This document shows positions 41,928-50,866 of a stretch of DNA of 53,891 nucleotides, one piece after another. The notes beneath the pieces were generated by a model. The model saw nothing but the letters and a program-made list of their open reading frames with translations. It had not been told where the DNA came from and did no database searches. Both the position numbers and the translations under genes were made by a program. Each line of letters starts with the position of its first letter. Within the stretch, counting starts at the first letter, position 1. Source of the stretch: Microbulbifer okhotskensis (GTDB lineage: Bacteria; Pseudomonadota; Gammaproteobacteria; Pseudomonadales; Cellvibrionaceae); the NCBI RefSeq assembly GCF_023895975.1, contig NZ_JALBWM010000022.1, positions 1 through 53,891 on the forward strand. The letters are read 5' to 3'.

Positions 41928-42194
41928 ATGGAAATATATGAAATGGTTAAATCGGGAGCCATGGCTATTCCTGAATGTGCCAAAACACTGGGGTTTGACT
42001 TGCTAAGTTATTCGCACGAAAAACTGGAGATGAAGGCCAAATTTTATGCTGGAGAGTTATTTCTAAATTCAGCAGGAACTATCCAAGGCGGATGGCACTC
42101 GAAATTAGCCGCTAGAAAAATCCCTCAGCAAAGCACTATGACTATCTATACGGGTGTTGGTTTTTTCAATTTTTGGCTGGTCGGTCAGCAATAA
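41928..42194 (+). pseudogene. Truncated hotdog-fold thioesterase (PaaI type)
   Basis: The first ~55 residues match PaaI-type thioesterases: AIPECAKTLGFDLLSYSHEKLEM, then GELFLNSAGTIQGG, the active-site loop. After GGWHS the similarity stops and the frame ends at 88 residues, while family members have about 130-150. Its last 29 bp overlap the 3' end of the opposite-strand PepSY gene. It looks like a 5' remnant left by a deletion or rearrangement. Confidence 0.6.
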
Positions 42195-42498
42195 TAATGC
42201 CGTTATCTGGATTGACCTCCAGGGCTCTTAATTCACGGCCGTAAACAGCGCGGATTTTCCACCTTCCGCCGACAAACTCCACACTGGTGATTGGGTTAAA
42301 TCCCAGACCATACAGTTTTGCTTTAATAGTCGATAAATCCAATGCAATGACTGAAGGTTCCGCCCCATATAAGTCCGGGCTGTCATAAATGGGTGCAGGC
42401 GGGCTGTTATAAAAGGGAGGGGGACTATTGGAGTCCAGGCCGGGGGGAATAGGGTTGGTGAGATTACCAACAAGTGCAATGGCGGTAAGAAAAATCAT
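42166..42498 (-). CDS. PepSY-like small exported protein
   Basis: A 110-residue protein with a hydrophobic start (MIFLTAIALVGNL), a Pro/Ser/Asn/Tyr-rich linker (~18-45) and a C-terminal PepSY-like domain of about 55 residues (ALDLSTIKAKLYGLGFNPITSVEF ... LRALEVNPDNGIIIADRPA). GGAG lies six bases before the ATG. It resembles the second PepSY gene at 44375 in its domain, though the linker is specific. Such domains are thought to bind or inhibit proteins in the envelope. Confidence 0.65.
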   Translation of the reverse strand: MIFLTAIALVGNLTNPIPPGLDSNSPPPFYNSPPAPIYDSPDLYGAEPSVIALDLSTIKAKLYGLGFNPITSVEFVGGRWKIRAVYGRELRALEVNPDNGIIIADRPAKN

Positions 42499-42652
42499 CT
42501 ACGGCTCCAAACTACTAACAAGCCATTGCTTTAGTTTGGACGATAGATTATCGCTGTGCCAGTAAACAGGGGAGAATATTAGTTTTGCTGGGGTAAGTGA
42601 GCGCTGTTGTAGAAGTAGGTAGCCCGATAACAGAAGTTACCGGGCTAAGGTC

Positions 42653-44098
42653 TTATCGGGTTAGCTTTAGCATAAAATTGAGGATTCTTGCTGATAATTT
42701 GCCATAGGGAGGGCGTAATAATTTCAGCAGGTCAATAGGTCCCTGGTAAAACACCGGGCGCAATTTAGAGAAGGTAAGAAAACCTTCGTAACCATGGTAG
42801 TGGCCCATACCACTTTCGCCAACACCGCCAAACGGAATATCGTGCTGGCCAACATGCAGCACGCAATTATTCACCGTTACCCCGCCAGACATTACTTTAT
42901 CGATATAAAGATTTTGCAAGTTTTTATCCTGGGTATAGGGGTAGATCGCTAAGGGTCTTGGGCGGGCATTGATATATTCAATGACTTCTTCCGGTTTGGA
43001 GTAGGTGATAATTGGCAGAAGTGGGCCAAAAATTTCCCGCTGCATCACCAGCATATCGTCATCGACATTAGTCAGGATGTGTGGGGGGAATTTACGCAGT
43101 TCGCTATCTCTGTTGAGCTTGCCTGCGCTCAGATCAGTGACTTTGGCGCCTTTGGCTGTAGCATCATTTAGCGTACTCCAGAGGCGTTGATAGGAGCTCG
43201 AATTGATAATCGAGGTGTAATCCTGGTTTTTAAAATCCGGGTATCGTTTTTGTACATACCGCTTAGCGTGTTCGATAAAAGGTTCCAGCTGGTCTTCGGG
43301 CAAGAACAGGTAATCCACATTGACGCAGATTTGCCCGGCATTGACCAGCTTCCAGTAAATCAATTGCTCTGCGGCTTTTTTGATCGGAAAATCTGGGCCA
43401 ACAATGGCTGGGGACTTACCACCTAATTCCAGAGTGACTGGAGTAAGATTTTCTGCAGCTGAACGCATGACTGCGCGTCCGGTATTGCTGGAGCCGGTAA
43501 AAATAAGATGATCAAATTTGAGGCTGGAAAAAATAGGGCCGATTTCACTGGTGTCGGGAATAAAAGTCAGTTTTTCCTCTGGAAAATACTGCTCGCAGAT
43601 TTCGTTGAGAAGTTCTGCTAAATGCTGGGAGTCGGCGGACATTTTCACCATTGCTTGGTTGCCCGCAGCAAAAATATTGGTCAACGGTGAAAAACTCAGG
43701 TTTATGGGGAAATTCCACGGCACTATTACACCAATGACTCCAAGGGGCTGCGGGATAATACGGTTTTTAGATAATGGATAAGCTTTAAAGTCGGTGTGAC
43801 GGCCTTTGGGCTTCATCCATTTCTTTAAGCGTTTGATTGCCTCTTTAATGCCTGAAAGCGCGGGATAAATATCGTAGAGTAGAATCTCTTCCCGGGCGCG
43901 GTTGCCATAGTCGGCGCTGATCGCCTGGATAATAGGCTCTTGTTGTTCTCGTAGCAGGCGGGCAAGCGTTTTGAGATCCTGGACGCGTTGCTGATAGCTG
44001 GGTGCGGGGTTAGCTAGGTAGGCGCGGCGTTGTTTATCGAGTTGGTTTTGCAGAACCGCTTTATCTGCATCCTGCCGGGTCAGGGTCTGTGTTGTCAT
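42653..44098 (-). CDS. Coniferyl-aldehyde-type dehydrogenase
   Basis: A 481-residue aldehyde dehydrogenase closest in layout to coniferyl aldehyde dehydrogenases (CalB): Asn129 in VPWNFPINLSFSPL, Glu224 in LELGGKSPAIVG, catalytic Cys258 in NAGQICVNVDYLF and C-terminal FGGVGESGMGHYHGYEGFLTFS. It is distinct from the class 3 enzyme at 28 kb. A single gene between two PepSY genes; aromatic or medium-chain aldehydes are possible substrates. Confidence 0.9.
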   Translation of the reverse strand: MTTQTLTRQDADKAVLQNQLDKQRRAYLANPAPSYQQRVQDLKTLARLLREQQEPIIQAISADYGNRAREEILLYDIYPALSGIKEAIKRLKKWMKPKGRHTDFKAYPLSKNRIIPQPLGVIGVIVPWNFPINLSFSPLTNIFAAGNQAMVKMSADSQHLAELLNEICEQYFPEEKLTFIPDTSEIGPIFSSLKFDHLIFTGSSNTGRAVMRSAAENLTPVTLELGGKSPAIVGPDFPIKKAAEQLIYWKLVNAGQICVNVDYLFLPEDQLEPFIEHAKRYVQKRYPDFKNQDYTSIINSSSYQRLWSTLNDATAKGAKVTDLSAGKLNRDSELRKFPPHILTNVDDDMLVMQREIFGPLLPIITYSKPEEVIEYINARPRPLAIYPYTQDKNLQNLYIDKVMSGGVTVNNCVLHVGQHDIPFGGVGESGMGHYHGYEGFLTFSKLRPVFYQGPIDLLKLLRPPYGKLSARILNFMLKLTR

Positions 44099-44374
44099 TT
44101 TATTATCCTGTGGCGTTGATCCTGGGAAAGATTAAACGAAATTGACTCGGGGAGATTGACTAATCCCGTCAGAGTCGTATCAAATTCGGTAAATTCTCAC
44201 GCTTGTTACTCGCCGATGTGTCTTTAGTGACTGTGTAGCAAATTCTATCCGGGAAATGGCCAAGATAGTTTTGAGAGTGAAATTTATGGCGTGCAATGCG
44301 TCGGTAAGAGGTGTGGAATGAATTCTGGCCGGCGTTTAAAGCCGGCCAGGTTGGAGAGGGGTTCGCAGAATGGG

Positions 44375-44638
44375 TTAATTGTCGGGTTTTTCGGACTCAA
44401 TCTCGGCGGTATTGGGGTCTACCTTCAGGTCGTATTTCTGACCGCCTTTGTAGGCTTCCACTTTCCATTTCCCGTTGTCCAGATCGACTTCGACAATTGG
44501 GGTGTATCCCTGCTGTTCCAGCTTGGTGAGCACCGTTGAGAGGGCCATGGCTCCGGGGGGAGGCTTTTCATTGGCGAATGCGGTTGCTAGCGCTGTGGCG
44601 GCGATAACTGCCAGAAACAGCTTGATGATCGGCTGCAT
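44375..44638 (-). CDS. PepSY-domain periplasmic protein
   Basis: An 87-residue protein from the ATG at 44638, with a cleavable signal peptide (MQPIIKLFLAVIAATALATAFA) and one PepSY domain: LSTVLTKLEQQGYTPIVEVDLDNGKWKVEAY ... YDLKVDPNTAEIESEKPDN. The longer frame to 44674 only adds an unlikely extension. AGCGAGGTAATACC upstream gives a ribosome site. Upstream of the dehydrogenase gene on the same strand, 276 bp away. Confidence 0.85.
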   Translation of the reverse strand: MQPIIKLFLAVIAATALATAFANEKPPPGAMALSTVLTKLEQQGYTPIVEVDLDNGKWKVEAYKGGQKYDLKVDPNTAEIESEKPDN

Positions 44639-44775
44639 GATGGTATTACCTCGCTGTTGATATCGATAAATCACAGTATTCTTCTGACCAAATTTTCCTC
44701 AACAGAGTGGTCAGTAGGCTCACGCGATACGGATACACTCCGAGCCCGGTGGGGTCCAGTCATTGGATTTCTATT

Positions 44776-45180
44776 TTATCGGGGCTGTTCGCTAGCCTGG
44801 GCAAGATGTTTCTGAATCGCATCGCACCACTCCATTCCCCCAGGCTGTAAGCCGTTGGTATTGGCACCGCTCAGCTGGGTGATCGCGGTGAACCACTCTT
44901 CACTGGCGATGGTTGGCATACCCGAGGGGTAGAGCTTGGCCAAGTCGCCATTCTGCTGGGTGAGTACCTGCTTTTGTACCCAGGCAAACCATTCGGGGGT
45001 ACAGATAGGCATCGTCTTCTCGCGCGTATCCTGAGAGTTGGCGGGAGGGACAATGGGTTCCTTCATAGCGCTGGTGGCAGCTTCACCGGGAGCTGCTGCT
45101 CCAGGTGATTCAGAATCCCGAGGGCCCTCGCAGCCACAAAAGACAAAGAGTAGTGTAATCAAGACTCCAAAGCGGTACAT
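44776..45180 (-). CDS. Putative lipoprotein, hypothetical
   Basis: A 134-residue protein with a short hydrophobic leader ending in FVFCGCEG, so it is probably lipid-modified on one of the two Cys residues, though the lipobox is not perfect. A disordered Pro/Ala/Ser/Glu linker (~20-52) leads to a compact C-terminal domain with two Cys (PICTPEWFAWVQ and GMEWCDAIQKHL) that could pair. No family recognised. It is divergent from the iron-binding-protein gene and may share its Fur-controlled region. Confidence 0.65.
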   Translation of the reverse strand: MYRFGVLITLLFVFCGCEGPRDSESPGAAAPGEAATSAMKEPIVPPANSQDTREKTMPICTPEWFAWVQKQVLTQQNGDLAKLYPSGMPTIASEEWFTAITQLSGANTNGLQPGGMEWCDAIQKHLAQASEQPR

Positions 45181-45267
45181 GGGGCCTCTGCAGGTGACGG
45201 GTTCGAATTAAGCATAGGAGGAAATTTGCGACCGTGCTGAGTTGCGGTCTGGATAGATGTATTTTTG

Positions 45268-45307
45268 TTGACATTGCCATAAAATCAAATGAGAATACTT
45301 CTCGTTT
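45268..45307 (+). promoter_or_regulatory. Fur-controlled promoter of the iron transporter
   Basis: TTGACA (45268-45273), 17 bases, GAGAAT (45291-45296). Overlapping the -10 is an inverted repeat AAATGAGAA-TAC-TTCTCGTTT (45287-45307), a strong match to the Fur box. Fur with iron would block RNA polymerase here. The box also lies ~107 bp upstream of the divergent lipoprotein gene. Confidence 0.85.
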
Positions 45308-45329
45308 AAAGTGAGGATGATCAACGATA

Positions 45330-46361
45330 ATGTCTACCAAAGTCCTGTTCAAAAAAGTACTGGCCGTGGCCGGCTTGCTGGGTGCTGTGAGTGCCAGTGC
45401 GGCCGAGCAGGTAAATATCTACTCCTTCCGACAGTCTTTTTTGATAGAGCCGATCCTGCAGGAGTTCACCGATAAAACCGGCATCGAAGCCAGAGTGGTT
45501 TACGCCAGTAAAGGCCTGAACGAAAGACTGCAAAGGGAAGGGCGCAACAGCCCCGCAGACCTGGTACTGACTTCCAATACCAGCAGCCTGATGGATCTGC
45601 TGAACAAGCAGTTGACCCAACCGGTATCCAGTAAAGTCCTGGAAAATAATATCCCATCACAATTCCGTGATAAGGCTGGCAACTGGTTTGGCCTGACTAC
45701 CCGTGCACGATTGATATACGCTTCCAAAGACCGTGTAAAACCCGGTGAAATTACTCGCTACGAAGAGCTGGTAGATTCCAAGTGGAAGGGTCGAATCTGT
45801 ACCCGCAGCGGCAAGCATCCCTACACCCTGTCACTGATTGCCTCAATGATCGCCCATCACGGTGAAGCAGGGGCCAAAGAATGGCTCCAGGGCGTAAAAG
45901 CCAACCTGGCGCGTAAACCCCAAGGTAATGACCGTACTCAAGTAAAGGCCATTAGCGAAGGTGTCTGTGATCTCTCTCTGGGTAACAGCTACTATTTCGG
46001 CAAAATGATTACCAACTCAGAACAGCCGGAGCAGGTGGATTGGGCCAAGTCAGTCAACCTGATTTTCCCCAATCAGCAGGATCGCGGTACCCATATGTTT
46101 ATCTCCGGCGCTGCGCTGACCAAACATGCCCCTAACCGTGAAAATGCGGTTAAGCTGCTGGAATTCCTTAGCAGCGCCGATGCGCAATACGCCTACGCAG
46201 AACAAAACTTTGAGTTCCCCGTGCGTCCCGGTACGGCCCGCTCAGAGTTAATCAAAGAGTATATGGGTAAGTTTAAAGAAGATGATTTGAGTCTTACCGA
46301 AATAGGCTCCCATGTGCCGGCTGCTTCTCGACTGGTGGATGAAGTGCACTTTGACTTTTAA
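45330..46361 (+). CDS. fbpA: Ferric-iron ABC transporter, periplasmic binding protein
   Basis: A 343-residue FbpA/IdiA/FutA-type iron-binding protein. Signal peptide to about residue 25 (KKVLAVAGLLGAVSASA). VNIYSFRQSFLIEPILQEFTDKTGI starts the mature domain; the ferric ligand dyad Tyr221-Tyr222 is in LGNSYYFGKM. Fur box on its promoter confirms an iron role. A strong hairpin after the gene separates it from the permease, which should give more binding protein than permease. Confidence 0.93.
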   Translation: MSTKVLFKKVLAVAGLLGAVSASAAEQVNIYSFRQSFLIEPILQEFTDKTGIEARVVYASKGLNERLQREGRNSPADLVLTSNTSSLMDLLNKQLTQPVSSKVLENNIPSQFRDKAGNWFGLTTRARLIYASKDRVKPGEITRYEELVDSKWKGRICTRSGKHPYTLSLIASMIAHHGEAGAKEWLQGVKANLARKPQGNDRTQVKAISEGVCDLSLGNSYYFGKMITNSEQPEQVDWAKSVNLIFPNQQDRGTHMFISGAALTKHAPNRENAVKLLEFLSSADAQYAYAEQNFEFPVRPGTARSELIKEYMGKFKEDDLSLTEIGSHVPAASRLVDEVHFDF

Positions 46362-46425
46362 AATAGTTAACTGAATGGGAATTGCTGCCCAATATATTGG
46401 TAGCACTCTCTCTATAGTCTTATTC

Positions 46426-46460
46426 GAGCGGCCCTGTCGAGAGATCAGGGCCGCTCTTTT
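46426..46460 (+). terminator. Terminator/attenuator between fbpA and fbpB
   Basis: GAGCGGCCCTG (46426-46436) pairs with CAGGGCCGCTC (46446-46456) and is followed by TTTTATAAT. It lies 65 bp after fbpA and 27 bp before fbpB. Confidence 0.88.
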
Positions 46461-46486
46461 ATAATGAGCTTTTTATTTCTGAATCC

Positions 46487-48172
46487 ATGTTAAACCGAGC
46501 GAATTTACCCGCTTCCCGCTGGCTGTTTTTGGTCGCTACTATTTCCCTACTGGTGGCCCTCCCAGTGCTATCCATTTTTTGGTTGGCATTCTTTCCTGAG
46601 AAAAATATCTGGCCGCACCTGTTGGATACGGTGCTGTTACACTATGTGTCTGCCACATTAATTTTGGCTGCGGGTGTGGGGTTGGCAACACTGGTGGCTG
46701 GAGTGGGCAGTGCCTGGCTGGTGACTATGTGTCAGTTCCCTGGGCGCCGTTTATTCGAGTGGGCGCTATTACTGCCGTTTGCAGTACCCGCCTATGTAAT
46801 TGCCTACGTGTATACGGATTTGTTGGAGTATGCGGGCCCGCTGCAAAAGTCTTTGCGGGTTTGGTTTGGCTGGCAGACGGCCAGGGACTACTGGTTCCCG
46901 GAAATCCGCAGTATGGGGGGAGCTATTGCCATGCTGTCACTGGTGCTATTCCCTTATGTTTATATGCTTGCACGAGCAGCATTTATTGAACAGTGCGGCA
47001 GTATTCGTGCCGCGAGTCGATCTTTGGGTTGCACACCTTGGCAGAGCTTTTTAAGGATATCCCTACCAATGGCACGCCCGGCGATTGCGGTGGGCTTATC
47101 ACTGGTGTTGATGGAAACTCTGAATGACTTCGGTACCGTCGACTTCTTTGCTGTGCGCACTTTGAGTGTCGGGATTTACGATACATGGTTGAGCCGAGGT
47201 AATTTAGGGGGGGCGGCACAAATTGCCTGTAGCACCCTGATTTTTGTTGTTTTGTTAATTACGCTGGAGCGAATGGGGCGGGCGCGGCAAAAGCATTTTG
47301 TACAGTCGCCAAATTCCCAGCGTGAACGCTACCTTTTACACGGTTGGCGGGCTGGTGTAGCCCTGCTGTTCTGTGGGCTATTATTAGTAGGCGGTTTTAT
47401 TATTCCTCTGCTGGTACTGGGGGGTTACGCACTCAGTAATTTCTCGAGTTATTGGAATGAAGATTTTTTACAAATCGCCAGTAATAGTTTAATGCTGTCT
47501 ATGGCTGCAGCTCTGGTTTCCGTGTTTTTAGGAATATTGTTGGCCTATGGTAAGCGGCTGCAACCGAAGAAATCAGTGCAACTCTTGGTAGGCTTTTCCA
47601 AGTTGGGTTATGCAATGCCCGGGGCGGTAATGGCAATTGGTGTTCTGATCCCCCTGGCCGCATTTGATAATGCCGTCGACAATTTTTTACGCGAGCACTT
47701 CGATATTTCGATGGGGCTACTGCTAAGCGGCAGTATTTTTGCCATTATTTTTGCCTATACCGTGCGCTTCCTGGCGGTATCTACGGGTGCAATAGAGTCC
47801 AGCCTGGAAAAGGTAACCCTGTCGATGGATAGGGCTGCTCGCTCCCTGGGACGCAATAGCTGGCAAACCCTGTGGGCAGTACACCTACCCTTAGTGCGCA
47901 CCGGCCTGTTGACCGGTGGTTTGGTGGTCTTTGTGGATTGTATGAAAGAATTGCCGGCTACTCTGCTGCTGCGCCCTTTTGGCTTTGACACCCTGGCTAC
48001 CTATGTTTACCAGTTTGCATCTGATGAGATGCTGGAGCGCTCGGCCCTGGGGGCTCTATTAATTGTTCTGGTGGGATTAATTCCGGTAATTTTATTGAGC
48101 CGCTCCATTGGCTGGCGCAGAGGGGAAGAGCGTACAGCCCTGGCGGGCTCTGAAGTGCCCGCCCCATCCTGA
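46487..48172 (+). CDS. fbpB: Ferric-iron ABC transporter, fused permease
   Basis: A 561-residue protein with two fused permease halves, about twelve helices. Each half has its EAA-type loop for contact with the ATPase: IRAASRSLGCTPWQSFLRISLP in the first and DRAARSLGRNSWQTLWAVHLP in the second. A fused double permease is normal for the FbpB/FutB family. It follows fbpA after a terminator. Its stop is one base from the stop of the convergent ATPase gene. Confidence 0.93.
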   Translation: MLNRANLPASRWLFLVATISLLVALPVLSIFWLAFFPEKNIWPHLLDTVLLHYVSATLILAAGVGLATLVAGVGSAWLVTMCQFPGRRLFEWALLLPFAVPAYVIAYVYTDLLEYAGPLQKSLRVWFGWQTARDYWFPEIRSMGGAIAMLSLVLFPYVYMLARAAFIEQCGSIRAASRSLGCTPWQSFLRISLPMARPAIAVGLSLVLMETLNDFGTVDFFAVRTLSVGIYDTWLSRGNLGGAAQIACSTLIFVVLLITLERMGRARQKHFVQSPNSQRERYLLHGWRAGVALLFCGLLLVGGFIIPLLVLGGYALSNFSSYWNEDFLQIASNSLMLSMAAALVSVFLGILLAYGKRLQPKKSVQLLVGFSKLGYAMPGAVMAIGVLIPLAAFDNAVDNFLREHFDISMGLLLSGSIFAIIFAYTVRFLAVSTGAIESSLEKVTLSMDRAARSLGRNSWQTLWAVHLPLVRTGLLTGGLVVFVDCMKELPATLLLRPFGFDTLATYVYQFASDEMLERSALGALLIVLVGLIPVILLSRSIGWRRGEERTALAGSEVPAPS

Positions 48173-48173
48173 T

Positions 48174-49247
48174 TTATCCGGCCTGGCCAAACACTAGGGC
48201 GGAGGAGAGATGCAGGGGAAGTTTATCACCTGGTGCCGCTTGAATATCTGCATTCAAAGTGGCCTCGATCGTTTCCCCCTCGGCTAGGAGGAAACGATAG
48301 TTGACCTGATTACCAAGAAAACTTTTTCCCACAACCTGGGCTATAACTGCACCGGGATGCTCACCGGCGGTAATATCCTCGCTGCGTACAAACAATTGGA
48401 GCTTATCTCCGGTTGTACATGTGGCGGTCGGCAGCTTTACTTCGCCTAAAGGGGTTTTGATCAGGTCATTGTCCATGACAGTGCCGGACAGGATATTTCC
48501 CTCACTGACGATCCTCGCAACCGCTAAATTATTTGGAGCTTGGTATGTATCCTGTGGGTTGTCCCATTGTTGTAGCTGGCCCTGGCTGAGCACACCCAAC
48601 TTATCTCCTGCAATAAAAGCTTCGTTGCGGTCATGGGTAACGATAAGTGCCGGGATTTTTTCCTCGCGCAGAATATGCCGGACCTCAGCGGCGAGGTTGC
48701 GGCGTAATTCGGTATCCAGATTGGAGAAGGGTTCATCCAATAGCAATAACTTGGGGCGCGGTGCGAGTGCACGGGCCAGGGCGACTCGCTGCTGTTGCCC
48801 ACCCGATAACCGGTGAGGATATTGTTGTCCGAACTCTTGCAGACGCACTAATTGCAGCAGTGCAAGTGTGCGGGATTCCCGCTCGCCTTTCGGCAGTGAC
48901 TTGATCCCGAAGGCAACATTCTGCTCAACGGTGAGGTGGGGGAATAGGGCGTAGTCCTGGAACACCACACCTATCTTGCGCTGTTCTGCGGGAATCTGTA
49001 TTTCGGGTGAGGAAATCACCTCTCCGGATAATTGAATATCCCCCGCAGTAACCGGCTGGAAGCCGGCAATGGTGTGTAGCAGTGTTGTCTTGCCACAGCC
49101 ACTGGGGCCCAATAAGCAGGCAATTTCTCCTGCCTGCAAGGCAAAGGAAACGGATTCGATAACCACCTGCTCACCGTAACAGCACTGCAGGTTATTTACA
49201 GAGAGTAAAGGTTGTACAGATTTAGCGGTAGTTTCTTTTCTCAACAC
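48174..49247 (-). CDS. fbpC: Ferric-iron ABC transporter, ATP-binding protein
   Basis: A 357-residue ABC ATPase of the FbpC type. Walker A is GPSGCGKTT, signature LSGGQQQR, Walker B LLLLDEPFSNLD, His switch IVTHD. The ~110-residue C-terminal region is a TOBE-like regulatory domain. It should pair with the FbpB permease, but it lies on the opposite strand, convergent with fbpB with one base between the stop codons. Its own upstream region (49250-49330) has only a weak Fur-box-like stretch. Confidence 0.92.
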   Translation of the reverse strand: MLRKETTAKSVQPLLSVNNLQCCYGEQVVIESVSFALQAGEIACLLGPSGCGKTTLLHTIAGFQPVTAGDIQLSGEVISSPEIQIPAEQRKIGVVFQDYALFPHLTVEQNVAFGIKSLPKGERESRTLALLQLVRLQEFGQQYPHRLSGGQQQRVALARALAPRPKLLLLDEPFSNLDTELRRNLAAEVRHILREEKIPALIVTHDRNEAFIAGDKLGVLSQGQLQQWDNPQDTYQAPNNLAVARIVSEGNILSGTVMDNDLIKTPLGEVKLPTATCTTGDKLQLFVRSEDITAGEHPGAVIAQVVGKSFLGNQVNYRFLLAEGETIEATLNADIQAAPGDKLPLHLSSALVFGQAG

Positions 49248-49389
49248 TTAGGGCCGTCTTTGGGGGTCAAGTTGGAGGTGGAAATCATAAATAGACACTG
49301 AGGAAATTAGGTTTTCATTGTCTGATTTTAACAGTGCCTGCGATGAAAGATATAGTTAAAGTGGTTTTTGTTAAAATGTCCAATGTTCG

Positions 49390-49904
49390 TCAGCACCAGT
49401 AGAAATTGATACTCAAACGGACAACATCCTGAAGCTTCACTTCAAAATTGGAATCATTACTCACCTTGAAGTATTTGGTTAGATGGGGCTTTAACCCTAC
49501 CCCTCCCAAACTCTATTAACGAAGGAGTGATTGATTTCCAGCACCTTGGCGAGCCCTCTGGTTATCCAGTGGGTACTATCCGCAGGGCTATTTTGGGTAG
49601 TCCTGTTGATAATTTTGATAAGCAGCTTAGCTTGCCCTACAGAATCCTTTCCTCCAAGGTTACCTCCTGGCGGGAGATCTTTCTCTATACCTAGAAGGCC
49701 CTTGTCCGTAAAGCGATTCCTTCATCACCCAACTTTATTAGCATCAATATTCAGCGCTTTGGCAATTTTGTAGTTAGGGGTATTCTGGCCGGCCAGCAAT
49801 AAAATCTTTGAACGCTCAACAAACCTCACCGATATCTTGTGATTTTTACGTACTTTTCCAGCTACTTCCTATCTTTATCTGACAGGGTAATTTTGACCTG
49901 ACAT
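49390..49904 (-). pseudogene. Decayed IS630-family transposase (N-terminal part)
   Basis: Minus-strand translation from 49904 gives an IS630-type helix-turn-helix region: RFVERSKILLLAGQNTP, YKIAKALNIDANKV, RFTDKGLLGIEKDLPPGG, and THWITRGLAKVLEINHSFVNRVWE. Four in-frame stops interrupt it. A frameshift near 49500 then leads into GLKPHLTKYFKVSNDSNFE and KLQDVV, the expected next block. The DDE catalytic domain is missing. I see no terminal inverted repeats. It lies between the iron transporter and the intron-rich region. Confidence 0.75.
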
Positions 49905-49972
49905 CTAGCTAGCCCCAGTTTGTGGGGAGAGCGCCCCAGATTATATATCAGCAATCAATTTAATATACCGCA

Positions 49973-49994
49973 TAGAAACTGCCGGCTACCCGAT
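49973..49994 (+). mobile_element. 3' stub of a group IIC-type intron (copy A)
   Basis: The last 22 bases match the 3' end of copy C at 19 positions (TAGAAACTGCCGGCTACCCG then AT), followed by the same flank TTAAATG. It is the distal strand of domain VI and the 3' splice site only; the rest of the copy is gone. The transposase remnant ends about 70 bp to its left. Confidence 0.6.
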
Positions 49995-50020
49995 TTAAAT
50001 GCCAGACTCACACTCACTAC

Positions 50021-50284
50021 CTACACCCAGTCAGTGCTGTTGACACCAAGTGAATCTCTCGCATCTTTTTTTGCTTCTGAGATACTTTCATAATGAGAAT
50101 CAGCAACAAAACACCCTTTTGGTTCCATGAGTAAGTGGTAACCATTTTTTTTGCTGCCAACTATGGATAAATTAACGGCGAGGTTTTTGACATATTTCGA
50201 TTCGTCATCATCCTCCGCCACTTGCCAGCCGCCTTTTAGTATTCGGATTCTTGCTTTGGTGGCACATTTAATAATTACAGACAT
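50021..50284 (-). CDS. Hypothetical cassette protein
   Basis: An 87-residue protein of unknown function. GAGG lies 6 bases before the ATG. It begins with a beta-rich stretch (MSVIIKCATKARIRILKGGWQVA), then acidic DDDESKY, a further beta hairpin (GYHLLMEPKGCFVADS) and a C-terminal helix (SISEAKKDARDSLG). Its stop is 26 bp from the intron stub. Low GC, same strand as the other cassette-like genes. Confidence 0.6.
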   Translation of the reverse strand: MSVIIKCATKARIRILKGGWQVAEDDDESKYVKNLAVNLSIVGSKKNGYHLLMEPKGCFVADSHYESISEAKKDARDSLGVNSTDWV

Positions 50285-50311
50285 TTAATACCTCGTTAAG
50301 AGGGTAAGATT

Positions 50312-50348
50312 GTTGGCTAAAATGAGCGACGAAGAAGCAAAAGCCAAC
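50312..50348. repeat. Inverted repeat between two cassette-like genes
   Basis: GTTGGCT (50312-50318) and AGCCAAC (50342-50348), with an overlapping second pair CTAAAAT/ATTTTAG, in the 100-bp gap between two minus-strand genes. It could be a recombination-site hairpin without an intron or a terminator; it lacks a clear attC core box. Confidence 0.4.
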
Positions 50349-50384
50349 TATTTTAGTCCTTTTGGATGATTTGTTGTACGTGCT

Positions 50385-50837
50385 TTATTTGATTCCACGG
50401 TGCCCGTAACTCAACGCCCGAGTAATTTCCCATTTATTATTTATGTTGCGCCAAACCATAACAAAATCAGATTTACCTTCGCATTTTTTAGTTTTGGTTT
50501 CGCAAAAGATGTGGACCCCTTCAGTGATAGCACCAAATCCGTTAATCGGATAGGCTTTGAAGGAGCCTGTAATAAGTTTACGGGTGTAGTTGCCGCATGC
50601 ATTTTTTTGGGTATTTGAGATCATACTATTTCGATCCCAGGTAACACCGCCGTTATCGTGATAGAACTCTACATCAGGAGAAAAATAACTGGCATGTTTT
50701 TCTAGCTGTCCAGGACTTTGGCAATTGTTAAAAGATTCAAAAAGCCCTGTATCAAGAGTTTTCATTCTATCTTCCAAAGAAGCCTCATCAGCCATTGATG
50801 GGATTGATAAAAATAAAAATAGACTTAACTTTTTCAT
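50385..50837 (-). CDS. Exported NTF2-like (DUF4440/SnoaL-type) protein
   Basis: A 150-residue protein from the ATG at 50837 (GAGG upstream), with a short signal peptide (MKKLSLFLFLSIPSMA). The rest follows the DUF4440 pattern: a helix LFESFNNCQSPGQLEKHASYF, SPDVEFYHDNGGVTWDR, and a closing sheet with FVMVWRNINNKWEITRALSYGH. Four Cys in the mature part could form disulphides. Function unknown. It is read toward the hypothetical gene, antisense to the intron copy on its right. Confidence 0.75.
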   Translation of the reverse strand: MKKLSLFLFLSIPSMADEASLEDRMKTLDTGLFESFNNCQSPGQLEKHASYFSPDVEFYHDNGGVTWDRNSMISNTQKNACGNYTRKLITGSFKAYPINGFGAITEGVHIFCETKTKKCEGKSDFVMVWRNINNKWEITRALSYGHRGIK

Positions 50838-50866
50838 ATAACCTCGATTCCTACTGCCTGCATTTG

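Noticed and set aside
49250..49330. Fur box upstream of fbpC
   Set aside because: The best stretch (GAAATTAGGTTTTCATTGTC) matches only about half of the consensus, so I do not list it as a site.
49531..49773. 80-residue plus-strand frame
   Set aside because: It is the complement of the IS630-type transposase relic on the minus strand.
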